Assembly: GCA_937915765.1 (NCBI GenBank)
Contig: CALGHE010000114.1
Location: 1-48,236, forward strand
Reading direction: 5' to 3'
Origin: an uncultured Bacteroidales bacterium
Lineage (GTDB): Bacteria > Bacteroidota > Bacteroidia > Bacteroidales > Paludibacteraceae
DNA: 48,236 bases
The notes under the pieces were generated by a model. The model made no database searches, was not told the DNA's origin, and saw only the letters and a program-made list of their open reading frames with translations. The position numbers and the translations under genes were made by a program. Positions 34,278 to 42,874 of the stretch are shown piece after piece. How positions within the stretch are numbered: the stretch's first letter is position 1; every line of letters begins with the position of its first letter.

Positions 34278-35081
34278 CTAATTTATAGAAATTGCTTTGA
34301 TTTTGTCCGCATACTCACTCCAACCTTCTGCGGCTTTATATTTCTCTACAGACGCAGCCGGGACATAGATGGTCTCTATTGGGGTGTATGCAAAAATACA
34401 AGTTCCTATAGGCGGCGTCTTCGCTTCTATTGTAATTGTTTTAAGAGCGTTACAGCCCCAAAAGGCCGAATCTCCAATACTTGTTACAGAATTTGGTATC
34501 ATCACATTATTAAGAGCGTCACAGTCGCTAAAAGCATAGTCTCCAATACTTGTTACCGAATTTGGTATTGTCACATTGTTAAGAGCGGAACAACCCCAGA
34601 ATGCCCCGTCACCAATGCTTTCAATCGTGTTTGGCATTGTTACTTTAGTAAGAAAGATGCATCCACGGAAAACCTCTTTCCCTATATTTGTCACAGAATT
34701 AGGCAGTTCCATACAAATAAGACTGCCGCATCCTGCAAAAGCTCCGTCTTCGATGCTAGTGACAGTGTTCGGAATAGTTATTCTTTTCACTTGGCCGCTT
34801 CCTATCCATTTGATTTTTTCAACTTTGTATTTTTTCCCTTCAATTTTCACTTTCGAAGGTATTTCCAAATTTTCTATCACATGACCTTTAAAATTTGACA
34901 TTGTTTTGATTTTAAAAGAGAAGCCATTCACCGCAACACTGTTCTCCGAAATCACATCATAGCGGAATTCAACTTCGTCTAAAGGGTTAGAACATGAAGA
35001 TAAAGCGAAAATCGCCACACAACAAGCAAGTCTAAAAAGCCTGTTCTTATTTAATCTATTTAAACATCTTTTCAAAATCAT
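34278..35081 (-). CDS. BspA-type leucine-rich-repeat lipoprotein
   Basis: This is a 267-residue protein. The signal peptide ends in a lipobox (IFALSSC, Cys about residue 30), followed by a short beta-rich header (about 35-90, ending GKKYKVEKI). Five repeats of the LRR_5/BspA type come next, with pattern IPN-(S/T)-V-T-S-I-G-D-x-A-F-x-x-C-x-x-L. A C-terminal cap (IYVPAASVEKYKAAEGW) is shared with the large proteins at the right end of the window. It would be a surface or periplasmic lipoprotein. The start codon lies inside the end of mutL (26-bp overlap), so it is probably read from the mutL transcript. Function is unknown. Confidence 0.85.
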   Translation of the reverse strand: MILKRCLNRLNKNRLFRLACCVAIFALSSCSNPLDEVEFRYDVISENSVAVNGFSFKIKTMSNFKGHVIENLEIPSKVKIEGKKYKVEKIKWIGSGQVKRITIPNTVTSIEDGAFAGCGSLICMELPNSVTNIGKEVFRGCIFLTKVTMPNTIESIGDGAFWGCSALNNVTIPNSVTSIGDYAFSDCDALNNVMIPNSVTSIGDSAFWGCNALKTITIEAKTPPIGTCIFAYTPIETIYVPAASVEKYKAAEGWSEYADKIKAISIN

Positions 35082-36972
35082 CGTCTGTCAGAATTGATAT
35101 TATAGGTTTGCCATCGGGGGTTGCAGTATGTTCTGGAGACGCAAAAAGACTGTTGACCAGTTCTGCCATCTCCTTTGAATGCAACTTTTTACCTGCTTTC
35201 AGGGAAACAGACTGAGCAAGCGAGAGAGCCATCGCCTCAAGCACTTGTTCCTTGGCTTTGCCTATTCCTTCTTTTGCAGCATCTATCATCTTCATTATAA
35301 ACTCTTTAACGTCAACATTGTCCGTTTCGGACGGCACGCCGTTCACAGAATAAGAGTTCGGACCAAAACTGCAAATGTCAAAGCCAAAATACTGCAAATC
35401 TTCCTTGATGTCGGCTAGAATCATAGACTCCGAAGGCATCAGTTCCAGAATCTCAGGAAAAAGCAGCTTATGAGAGACCGAACGTTTCTGTCTCAGGTTG
35501 TTCAGATAAGCGTCATACAAAATTCTCACATGCGCTCTGTGCTGGTCTATGCACATCAGTCCGGACCTCACAGGGGTGAGCACATATCTGTTTCTGAACT
35601 GGAAATATTCCGAGGCGTTCTCTTCGCCCTCAAACTTCAGTCCTGCGCTTTCAAAGTCATTGCCGGCACTTGATGACGAAGGTAGGTTTGCCTCGTAACC
35701 GTCAGACAAACCATAATTCTCCATCGAGATTTTAGAAGGCAGGTCAAAGCAGCCGTCAGACACTGGAGTCCCTCGTCCGCTTTCGAAATCGTTGTACAGG
35801 TCCGTCCAGTTTGTCTTTTTAGAGCTGTGAGATGATGAATAAGAGGCTTTCTCGTCAGTCTTGAACGGATTGTAATTTACGTCAACGCTTATAGTCGGAG
35901 GCTTGACATTGTTGCGAGTTTCCATCGTCATAGGCTGAAAACTGACGCTTCCCTCCTGATCAAAATCGATAGACGGCATGATGTTGAAACGGCCCAAAGC
36001 CTCTTTAACGGAGGCAAGGATGATAGGCCATATCGCCATTTCGTTCTCAAACTTGATTTCCGTCTTTGTAGGATGGATATTGACATCAATCGTGTTTGGG
36101 TCAACCTCAAGATATATGAAGTAGTCTGGAGATGTGTCCGGATGTAGCATTCTGTCGTAAGCCTGAACCACGGCGCGATGAAAGTACGGATGCTTCATGA
36201 AACGTCCGTTCACGAAGAAATACTGCTTGTCGTTACGTTTCTTAGCGGTTTCCGGCTTCCCTACAAAGCCATAAAGTTTCACAACGGAAGTCTCCACGTC
36301 AATCTTAAGCAAGTTCTGATTTATGCCTTTGCCGAAAACATTTATGACACGCTCTCGCAAGGAGGAACTGTTAAGATGATAACACTCGCTATCGTTATGC
36401 CAAAGTTCAAAGCTCACGTCAGGATAGACCAGCGCTATGCGCAGGAAATCCTCTTCTATTTTGCGGAACTCCGTTGTGTTTGACTTAAGGAATTTCCTGC
36501 GAGCCGGTATGTTGAAAAAAAGATTTTTTACTGCGAAATTGCTTCCGGCGGGGCAAGAGACAGGTTCTTGCCGTTCTACCTTTCCGCCCGCAATCTCTAT
36601 GAGCGTCCCCAGTTCGCTGTCACTTTGACGGGTACGCAATTCCACTTGAGCCACCGCCGCAATAGACGCGAGCGCCTCGCCGCGAAAGCCCATTGTAGAA
36701 AGCGAGAAAAGGTCAGTCGCGCTCTTAATCTTAGAGGTCGCGTGCCGTTCAAAGGCAAGCCGTGCATCGGACTCCGACATTCCCTTTCCGTCGTCTATAA
36801 CCTGAATAAGGGTTCGCCCAGCATCCTTGATGATTATCTGTATGTGTTTTGCGCCTGCATCTATCGAATTTTCCACCAACTCCTTTATCACAGATGATGG
36901 CCTTTGCACTACTTCGCCTGCCGCAATCTGATTCGCTACCGAATCTGGCAAAAGATGGATAATATCCTGCAT
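35056..36972 (-). CDS. mutL: DNA mismatch repair protein MutL
   Basis: This is a 638-residue MutL from the ATG at 36972 (MQDIIHLLPDSVANQIAAGEV); an upstream in-frame start adds nine unlikely residues. The N-terminal GHKL ATPase motifs are intact: ELVENSIDAGA, DDGKGM, ATSKI, and GFRGEALASI. A long variable linker (about residues 340-450) precedes the C-terminal dimerisation domain. The endonuclease motif DQHAxxExxxxE is not present: the place reads DQHRAHVRILYD. The late zinc motif C-P-H-G-R-P is replaced by TPDGKP. The enzyme is therefore probably a non-endonuclease MutL like that of E. coli. No mutS or mutH lies in the window. The ATPase motifs leave little doubt about the family. Confidence 0.95.
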   Translation of the reverse strand: MQDIIHLLPDSVANQIAAGEVVQRPSSVIKELVENSIDAGAKHIQIIIKDAGRTLIQVIDDGKGMSESDARLAFERHATSKIKSATDLFSLSTMGFRGEALASIAAVAQVELRTRQSDSELGTLIEIAGGKVERQEPVSCPAGSNFAVKNLFFNIPARRKFLKSNTTEFRKIEEDFLRIALVYPDVSFELWHNDSECYHLNSSSLRERVINVFGKGINQNLLKIDVETSVVKLYGFVGKPETAKKRNDKQYFFVNGRFMKHPYFHRAVVQAYDRMLHPDTSPDYFIYLEVDPNTIDVNIHPTKTEIKFENEMAIWPIILASVKEALGRFNIMPSIDFDQEGSVSFQPMTMETRNNVKPPTISVDVNYNPFKTDEKASYSSSHSSKKTNWTDLYNDFESGRGTPVSDGCFDLPSKISMENYGLSDGYEANLPSSSSAGNDFESAGLKFEGEENASEYFQFRNRYVLTPVRSGLMCIDQHRAHVRILYDAYLNNLRQKRSVSHKLLFPEILELMPSESMILADIKEDLQYFGFDICSFGPNSYSVNGVPSETDNVDVKEFIMKMIDAAKEGIGKAKEQVLEAMALSLAQSVSLKAGKKLHSKEMAELVNSLFASPEHTATPDGKPIISILTDDDFEKMFK

Positions 36973-37232
36973 AAAAATCTGATTTGTTGTGTTATACACA
37001 CATTCATACGTGAAAAGAGTCGGGAAACAGCTTTGCCTATGGTCCCAAATCCTCTACTTATATGCAATATTCGCAAAAATCCATGATATATGCAAGTCTT
37101 TTTCGGGGTATTTCCGTCTGTGTTTTTTACATTACGTTACATAAATGGTTCAGACTGATTTTTCAGGAGGTTTTAGTGTGCCCTTTGAATTTTTTTAGTA
37201 ATATTGCGGCTTGCTTAACAATTTAGAAGACA

Positions 37233-38177
37233 ATGAAGAAAAAGATTTTAATCACTTATAACCTTCCGAGGGAAGGATTTGCAGAACTGACAGAGCATTT
37301 TGAACTGATTTTCCCGAAAAACGCATCTTTCTCAAAAGAGGAGGTCTTGGAACGTGTGGCGGAGTGCGACGCTCTTCTTTCTATGTTTAACTTTGTGATA
37401 GACAGAGAGATAATTGATGCGGGTAAAAATCTGAAGATAATTTCAAACTTTGGGGTGGGTTTCAACAATGTGGATTTTGAATATGCGAGGCACAAAGGCG
37501 TGATGGTGACCAACACGCCTGACCCGGTTGTGGAGCCTACTGCCGAGATGGCTTTTGCTCTGATGCTGGCGACCGCAAGGCGGGTGGCGGAGTGCGACAG
37601 AAAGCTGAGAGATGCAGCCTCAGGACTTAAATGGGGCGTGATGGAGAACCTCGGGGTGGGGCTTCATGGAAAGACGCTTGGTATTGTGGGGTTAGGCAGA
37701 ATAGGAAAATCTATAGCCCGACGTGCAGAGGCGTTTGGCATGAAGGTAGTGTATCATAATAGGAAAGAGACGGAGGCTGGCAATGCAAAATATTGCAGCA
37801 CGCTTGACGAACTTCTGTATGTGTCGGACTTTGTCTCTCTGAACGTTCCGCTGACAGATGAAACTCGTCACTTGATAGATGCAGACGCCTTGAAAAAGAT
37901 GAAGCCCTCCGCAATTCTCATAAACACAGCGCGAGGTCCGGTTGTGGACGAACCGGCTCTCGCCGATGCACTAAAAAACAGAACCATACGAGCCGCTGGT
38001 TTGGACGTGTTTGAGAACGAGCCTTCTGTTTGTCCGCAACTGCTGGCATTGGACAATGTGGTGCTTGCTCCGCACAACGGCACTGCCACAATTGATGCTC
38101 GAATTGAGATGAGCCGCTTTGCCGCGCGCAATATTGTAAACTTTTTTGATGGCGGGAAGATTACTTGTGTGTGGTAA
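37233..38177 (+). CDS. D-2-hydroxyacid dehydrogenase
   Basis: This is a 314-residue NAD(P)-dependent dehydrogenase of the D-isomer-specific family. Motifs are ISNFGVGFNNVDFE (about 70), TPDPVVEPTAEMAFALMLATARR (about 95-117), GKTLGIVGLGRIGKSIARRA (dinucleotide-binding, about 145-164), INTARGPVVDE (catalytic Arg, about 232), DVFENEP (Glu, about 263) and PHNGTAT (His, about 286, where PHIGSAT is more usual). It most resembles glyoxylate/hydroxypyruvate reductases, but the substrate cannot be fixed. It stands alone, transcribed away from mutL across a 260-bp gap that contains no other gene. Confidence 0.9.
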   Translation: MKKKILITYNLPREGFAELTEHFELIFPKNASFSKEEVLERVAECDALLSMFNFVIDREIIDAGKNLKIISNFGVGFNNVDFEYARHKGVMVTNTPDPVVEPTAEMAFALMLATARRVAECDRKLRDAASGLKWGVMENLGVGLHGKTLGIVGLGRIGKSIARRAEAFGMKVVYHNRKETEAGNAKYCSTLDELLYVSDFVSLNVPLTDETRHLIDADALKKMKPSAILINTARGPVVDEPALADALKNRTIRAAGLDVFENEPSVCPQLLALDNVVLAPHNGTATIDARIEMSRFAARNIVNFFDGGKITCVW

Positions 38178-38185
38178 CTAAGGGC

Positions 38186-38401
38186 TCAGCTTTTTCTTTC
38201 AGATCCTCTTAAGGATGGCTCTGTAAATTCAGTTTGTGGAATTTTTGAATTTATTTTGAGTAAATGCTCTTCAATATCATTGTGGCCTAATTTATAACGG
38301 TTGCCAGACGAAAATTCAGCCAGCGAAATAAAATATGCAAAATCCGCAATGTCAAAAGTGCAGTCTGAAAGTTTTTTCTTAAAAAAATCAAACAAACGCA
38401 A
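38186..38401 (-). CDS. Possible small protein or gene fragment
   Basis: This 71-codon frame starts at TTG (38401) with no ATG. The residues look protein-like (DIADFAYFISLAEFSSGN, a Lys-rich N-terminus, a polar tail), and no gene covers the other strand. There is no homology I recognise and no clear promoter, and the frame stops soon upstream. It could be a small real gene, a remnant, or chance. Confidence 0.3.
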   Translation of the reverse strand: MRLFDFFKKKLSDCTFDIADFAYFISLAEFSSGNRYKLGHNDIEEHLLKINSKIPQTEFTEPSLRGSERKS

Positions 38402-38487
38402 TTTTTTCCGTCTGTTTTTTTTGAATAAGGAAAAATATTTACGTTATTTGCATAGCAAAGTTTGATAATAATTAAAAGTTATATAAG

Positions 38488-38664
38488 ATGAGTAAATTTT
38501 TGAGATACCTCGGCATCATTTTAGTGCTTCTTGGAGTGTTGGTGTTGGCACTTTATTATTTTGGTATGCAGTCTAACTTTATGTTGGGTACTGCCGGTTT
38601 CCTTTTTATTGCAGGGATTATTGCGCACATCGTTACAAACAAGATGTTTATGGAAGACAAATAG
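38488..38664 (+). CDS. Small two-helix membrane protein
   Basis: This 58-residue protein starts at the ATG at 38488 (MSKFLRYLGIILVLLGVL). It has two hydrophobic helices (residues 7-24 and 32-49) separated by YFGMQSNF and ends in a short charged tail. Similar short two-helix proteins are common in Bacteroidales genomes; function is unknown. It is a single gene, followed after about 100 bp by an intrinsic terminator. Confidence 0.75.
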   Translation: MSKFLRYLGIILVLLGVLVLALYYFGMQSNFMLGTAGFLFIAGIIAHIVTNKMFMEDK

Positions 38665-38764
38665 GAGCGCTTCAAGTTTAGGCAACTTCTATACTCGTTT
38701 TGTAAATTTCAAGGCTTGAAATTGCTTCAGAACGCTCTTGTAGGATTACCTTAATAAAAAGAAT

Positions 38765-38797
38765 AACTTGCCTTTATTTCAAGGGCAAGTTTTTTTT
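38765..38797 (+). terminator. Terminator of the small membrane protein gene
   Basis: AACTTGCC (38765-38772) pairs with GGCAAGTT (38784-38791), followed by a T-run to 38797. Confidence 0.8.
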
Positions 38798-38868
38798 GTA
38801 TCCTTTTAGAAAAAAAGAAGAAGGCGACACAAGGCCGCCCTCTCAAAAACTTTATCTGTGCATAGTGA

Positions 38869-39312
38869 TTACTGAGCAATCTCTTCGATGTGAGCAATCT
38901 TGCCGTCCTTCAACCAAAGGTTAACAATCTTGTTGTTCAAAACTGACTTTTCCAAAGAAGCGAAGTCAATCTTAGAAGCTGCGCCTTCGTTAAGAATCAC
39001 AGTTTCTGTACCTTCAGCCAATTCGATTTTCTGCAAATCACCTTCTTCAGCACCTTCTGCATTGATATTCTTGTAGTTAAGAATCCACTTGCCTTCGTCC
39101 TGACGCAATCCGAAAGACTTAGCTTTCTGTGCGTTTTCCTGAGCGAACTCACATACAGGAGCTGCTTCAACAGCAGGAGCTGCAGCTTCCGGAGCTGGAG
39201 CAGTTGCTTCTACTGTAGGTTGTTCTGATACAGCGGCATCATTTGCCTTTTCCTTGTTACCGCAGCTTGCCATAAGAGCTACACAGCCAATCAAAAGAAA
39301 AATCTTTTTCAT
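38869..39312 (-). CDS. Small lipoprotein with Ala/Pro/Glu-rich spacer
   Basis: This is a 147-residue protein from the ATG at 39312. A typical lipoprotein signal (MKKIFLLIGCVALMASC, lipobox MASC) is followed by a low-complexity spacer rich in Ala, Pro, Glu and Val (about residues 30-60). A small C-terminal domain contains FGLRQDEGKWILNYKNINAE and ends with VNLWLKDGKIAHIEEIAQ. No family is recognised. It is 40 bp downstream of the internally duplicated protein gene and is probably co-transcribed with it. Confidence 0.75.
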   Translation of the reverse strand: MKKIFLLIGCVALMASCGNKEKANDAAVSEQPTVEATAPAPEAAAPAVEAAPVCEFAQENAQKAKSFGLRQDEGKWILNYKNINAEGAEEGDLQKIELAEGTETVILNEGAASKIDFASLEKSVLNNKIVNLWLKDGKIAHIEEIAQ

Positions 39313-39352
39313 ATTCAATTTGTATTTTATGATTAATAATATTTCAATGAAA

Positions 39353-40003
39353 TTATAGAACGAACACAGTGTCGATTGCTTTTGAAGTGATCTTAGCGTT
39401 AGAAACCTTTGTTGCAGACACAAGCTTAGTAGAGCCGGCCTTCAAAGCGAAAAGTACCTTTGTTGGGTCCGCTTCTGCGTCAGCCTTCTTGATTTCGCTG
39501 TAGTCGTTGCTGATATAAGAACTGCCTTCGTCAGACAACTCGATAACGTTTCCGTCAACCTGAATTGTAACACAGCCAGCCTTAGCTTCAAGAACGTTGA
39601 TTTCGCCAGTTTTGCCGATGTGGTTGAACACAATCTTAGCCGACGAGCTAACGCCTGCCAAATCAACCTCGTTAGCGCCCTTTGCGAAAGTTGTTTCGCT
39701 TGAACCGCCCTTTACAGTTGCGTTTGCAGCCTCTGTAGGAGATATCAAATTAGATGAGTTAGCGCCCAAAACCAAAAGAACACTCGAAGGATTAGCTTCT
39801 GCCTTTGCCTTGTTTATCGCTTCCAATGATGTGCTTAGATATGAACATCCTGCATCTGACAAGTTTATGGTCTTTCCGTCTATTTCAAAAGTGACGTTTC
39901 CTGCTTCAGCAGAAACAACTTTGATAGCACCTGCATATCCTGCATTATTGCACGCTATGATGTCGTTAGCACCAAGAGTAGCCAAGTTAATCGAATTTGC
40001 CAT
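39353..40003 (-). CDS. Internally duplicated protein of unknown family
   Basis: This 216-residue protein begins at the ATG at 40003 (MANSINLATLGANDI). It has no signal peptide and no membrane segment. It is built from two related halves of about 100 residues (about 4-106 and 112-215). Matching landmarks are a beta-rich start, EAGNVTFEIDGKTINLSDAGCSYLS against KAGCVTIQVDGNVIELSDEGSSYIS, then a helix with KAKAEANPSSVL against KADAEADPTKVL. Ala, Ser, Val and Thr content is high. No known domain is recognised. It is cytoplasmic unless secreted by a non-classical route. The following gene encodes a lipoprotein. Function is unknown. Confidence 0.75.
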   Translation of the reverse strand: MANSINLATLGANDIIACNNAGYAGAIKVVSAEAGNVTFEIDGKTINLSDAGCSYLSTSLEAINKAKAEANPSSVLLVLGANSSNLISPTEAANATVKGGSSETTFAKGANEVDLAGVSSSAKIVFNHIGKTGEINVLEAKAGCVTIQVDGNVIELSDEGSSYISNDYSEIKKADAEADPTKVLFALKAGSTKLVSATKVSNAKITSKAIDTVFVL

Positions 40004-40327
40004 ATTTTTTTTATTAATTAAATAAAGTTAAATGTTTACTTGCCCTAAAGTATTGATTATTTTGAAAACGACAAAATAATTTGATGTTTTTTTCAAAGTT
40101 TTTCTGAAAAAATAGCAAAATCGCATAAATATTCGTTTGTTATTCTTAAATTATGTTGTGATATTACAAAAGGCAGGTGCAGCCTGAAGGATGACAGGGC
40201 AAGGACTTTCTGGCGAAGCATAAAGAGGCCGAATTGACGGAACAGTGGATAGGCTTTGCAATTTATTATCCATTTTTATAAAAAGTAGCCTTATTTTTTG
40301 TAGTTTTGCAGAAACTATATTTATCAG
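40004..40327 (+). other. Divergent intergenic region upstream of the NSS transporter
   Basis: This 324-bp, A/T-rich region separates two divergent genes. TAGTTTTG at 40301-40308 fits the -7 consensus for the transporter, 20 bp before its ATG; a clear -33 element is missing. No gene is convincing here: a minus-strand frame over 40151-40576 is mostly the shadow of the transporter. Confidence 0.5.
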
Positions 40328-42106
40328 ATGAAGAGCAACAAACAGGCGTGGGGTTCGCGCATAGGACTTATACTGGCTATGGCCGGCAATGCTGTCGGGC
40401 TTGGCAATTTTCTCAGATTCCCTATTCAGGCAGTGCAAAACGGAGGCGGAGCCTTTATTATTCCATATTTGGTCTCGTTCGTGCTTCTTGGGCTTCCTTT
40501 GCTGTTGATAGAGTGGTCCACCGGGAAGTACGGCGGTTTTGCGGGTCACCATTCGCCCCCCTTCATTGTGCAGCAACTGGACAAACGTCCTGTATGGAAG
40601 TACTTTGGGGCGCTGGGGCTTTTCTCGAGTGTGGTCATATCGTCATATTACTGCTATATAGAGAGCTGGACTCTCTCTTATGCGATTCACTCTGTCTGTG
40701 GCGCGTTTGGCGGACTTTCGGAGGGCGAAGTCTCTGCGTTCTTCGACAAATATCTGACTATAGGCTCTGACACAGCAATACCTTATGAGGCTGTCATATC
40801 TTTCTTTATATGTCTTGCCCTTAATGTATGGATTCTGTCCAAAGGGCTGAAAGACGGTATCGAACGTATTGCAAAAATTTTGATGCCGGCTCTGCTTCTG
40901 TTCGGGCTGTTTCTCGTTTATAAGGCATATACTATAAAAGCTGGTGTTGATGGTGCCAAATTCGACGGAGCCATCGGCTTGAATTTCCTTTGGGAGCCGC
41001 AGTTCGACTCGCTCTCAAACCCTAAAGTGTGGCTCGCCGCCGCCGGACAGATATTCTTCACGCTTTCGCTCGGAATGGGGTGCATCCAGAGTTACGCGTC
41101 ATATATGAAACGTAATGAAGACATCGTGCTGAACTCTATGGCTGCAGGTTTCACTAACGAATTTACGGAGATAGTGATAGGCAGCGCCATATTGATACCT
41201 ATCTCTATCGGTTACTTGGGTATAGATCAGGTTTTTGAACTTACTCAGAGCGGCGGTTTCGGACTTGGGTTCAGAACAATGCCTTACCTCTTCTCGCAGT
41301 GGGGCGACGTCATCGGAGCGGTTGCGGGCTTTGCTTTCTTCGGGCTGCTTTTCTTCTCCGGAATAACGTCAACGCTCGCGCTGGCAACTCCAACTATAGG
41401 CTTCTTTTACTCAAGTTACGGCTGGTCTCAAAAGAAAAGCGCTGTTATATTCGGATTTATAACTCTTTTGTTGGCTGCTCCTAATATCCTGTTTTTCGAC
41501 AAAGGGGTGTTTGACCAGTTTGACTACTGGGGAGGCACCGTTTCTCTGTTTTTTTTCGCTATGATAGAGGCTATACTGTTCTCATGGGTAATGGGTGTTG
41601 ACAGAGGCTGGAAGATGATTCACAGAGGGGCGGAAATCCGTATGCCGGTGTTCTTTAAATATGTGCTGAAGTATGTTACCCCGACAATGCTGGTCATTAT
41701 TTTCCTCTCTGCGCTAGTTAAGCCAAAAGATGACGATTGGTCGAAAATTAGTTTCAGAGGATGGGAGTTGGACAACACAAGCATCATTGCGGAACTGACG
41801 CATCAGAATATCGGACCGAACTGCAGTTGGTTTGCAAGCGATTTCTTTGCTGAAAATAGTGGCACGGTAGTTAGCGTTAACAACTCTTCAATCTCTGTTG
41901 GCGAAAAAGTTTATGCGGTGCAGGACGGTTGCGTTCCGGCTGTAAAGGTTGGCGACGAGGTTTCGGTCGGCGATGTGATTTACAAAGGTAACGTGATAAA
42001 TAATGTGTTTTACATTGACGCTACTAGAATTTTACTGCTTCTGATTATTGTGGTGCTGTGCGTTATGATTGCGAAGGCAAATAAACGTCCGCATTATATT
42101 GACTAA
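40328..42106 (+). CDS. NSS-family sodium:amino-acid symporter (MetP-like)
   Basis: This 592-residue polytopic protein belongs to the neurotransmitter:sodium symporter family. The N-terminus has the family signature (WGSRIGLILAMAGNAVGLGNFLRFP, the Na+-binding unwound helix 1, then GGGAFIIPYLV). Eleven to twelve helices follow; helix 6/8 regions such as AAGQIFFTLSLGMGCIQSYASYM and FTNEFTEIVIGSAILIP are typical. Between the last two helices there is an unusual polar segment of about 90 residues (about 475-560). It contains VSVNNSSISVGEKVYAV and PAVKVGDEVSVGDVIYKGNV, resembling a barrel-sandwich (biotinyl/lipoyl-like) fold without the modified lysine. The small subunit gene lies 16 bp downstream, pointing to a MetPS-type importer of methionine or alanine. 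The substrate is inferred. Confidence 0.92.
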   Translation: MKSNKQAWGSRIGLILAMAGNAVGLGNFLRFPIQAVQNGGGAFIIPYLVSFVLLGLPLLLIEWSTGKYGGFAGHHSPPFIVQQLDKRPVWKYFGALGLFSSVVISSYYCYIESWTLSYAIHSVCGAFGGLSEGEVSAFFDKYLTIGSDTAIPYEAVISFFICLALNVWILSKGLKDGIERIAKILMPALLLFGLFLVYKAYTIKAGVDGAKFDGAIGLNFLWEPQFDSLSNPKVWLAAAGQIFFTLSLGMGCIQSYASYMKRNEDIVLNSMAAGFTNEFTEIVIGSAILIPISIGYLGIDQVFELTQSGGFGLGFRTMPYLFSQWGDVIGAVAGFAFFGLLFFSGITSTLALATPTIGFFYSSYGWSQKKSAVIFGFITLLLAAPNILFFDKGVFDQFDYWGGTVSLFFFAMIEAILFSWVMGVDRGWKMIHRGAEIRMPVFFKYVLKYVTPTMLVIIFLSALVKPKDDDWSKISFRGWELDNTSIIAELTHQNIGPNCSWFASDFFAENSGTVVSVNNSSISVGEKVYAVQDGCVPAVKVGDEVSVGDVIYKGNVINNVFYIDATRILLLLIIVVLCVMIAKANKRPHYID

Positions 42107-42122
42107 TTTTAAATTGATAGAG

Positions 42123-42221
42123 ATGAGTTCGTCAACACTTTTATTGATAATTATTGTGCAAGGCTCTGTCACGGCCATCACAGCATATCTTTTTTATAGA
42201 ATATTCAAGAAAAAAAGGTAA
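42123..42221 (+). CDS. MetS-type small subunit of the NSS transporter
   Basis: This is a 32-residue single-helix protein (MSSSTLLLIIIVQGSVTAI then a Tyr/Phe/Arg/Lys-rich end) starting at the ATG at 42123, 16 bp after the transporter stop. The size, the one membrane helix, the basic C-terminus and the position directly after an NSS gene match the MetS-type small subunits of actinobacterial MetPS importers, in which both parts are needed for transport. Confidence 0.8.
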   Translation: MSSSTLLLIIIVQGSVTAITAYLFYRIFKKKR

Positions 42222-42248
42222 GCGCAAAAACTGATTTAAGTCAGGCTT

Positions 42249-42638
42249 ATGAGATTGATTCTGAAATATATAATATTGTTAGGCGGTTTGTTTATTTCAT
42301 GGAACTGCCTTGCGTTGCCTTTGTCCGAAGCTTCGTGTGAAGATGAAGATATAGGTAAGATAGAACGCATGGACGACTCTTCCGGCGAGGAGAGAGACGA
42401 AGCGTTTCAGAGTCTTTCAGCCAGAGCCACGTCGGCAATAATGACAGTTAGGAGCAACGGCTCTCCTTTGCACATAGACTTTTTCAAAAAGTCGCAAGTA
42501 AGTCTGCTAGTCTCAACATTCAAAAGCAGGGCGGCTTTATCTTATTTCAAAACAAATCTAAAAAAACAGAGCCTTCTTTCTTCAGAGCGACGGAAAAAAG
42601 GGTATTACATCTACGCTCTGAGGAAAATTCTTATATGA
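42249..42638 (+). CDS. Small exported protein of unknown function
   Basis: This is a 129-residue protein from the ATG at 42249, 27 bp after the MetS-like gene. A signal peptide (residues 5-23, ending CLALPLSEA) is followed by an acidic stretch and then a basic C-terminal half (SARATSAIMTVRSNGSPLHI, then KSRAALSYFKTNLKKQS). No family is recognised. It may be the last gene of the transporter transcript. Confidence 0.6.
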   Translation: MRLILKYIILLGGLFISWNCLALPLSEASCEDEDIGKIERMDDSSGEERDEAFQSLSARATSAIMTVRSNGSPLHIDFFKKSQVSLLVSTFKSRAALSYFKTNLKKQSLLSSERRKKGYYIYALRKILI

Positions 42639-42746
42639 TTAATTAGCACAAGAGACGCGGCTCTTTCTTTTAGGCAATTTACGGTATCCGAAACGAATTT
42701 ATAGATGCCTAAATATTGTCTTTAGAAAAGGCTCTATCCCGTCTTG

Positions 42747-42764
42747 CTTCCTTTCGAAAGGAAG
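42747..42764. repeat. 18-bp perfect palindrome
   Basis: CTTCCTTTCGAAAGGAAG reads the same on both strands. It lies in the 236-bp gap between the 129- and 178-residue protein genes. No T-run follows. It could be an operator or the end of a transcript. Confidence 0.5.
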
Positions 42765-42874
42765 AATCAAAGCCATTTTGAAGCTTGTGCTTCTGAAAGG
42801 GCCGTGCGCAAAAGACGGATGTTCAAAGAAAATCCGCAGAAGCGGTTATTATAGCTAATTAAAACATAAAGAAA

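Noticed and set aside
34209..34898. 229-codon plus-strand frame with regular CYRIWY-like units
   Set aside because: The regularity comes from the antisense reading of the 69-bp leucine-rich-repeat units of the lipoprotein gene on the minus strand.
40151..40576. 141-codon minus-strand open frame
   Set aside because: Its upstream half is the shadow of the NSS transporter's first helices; the rest lies in the intergenic region without support.
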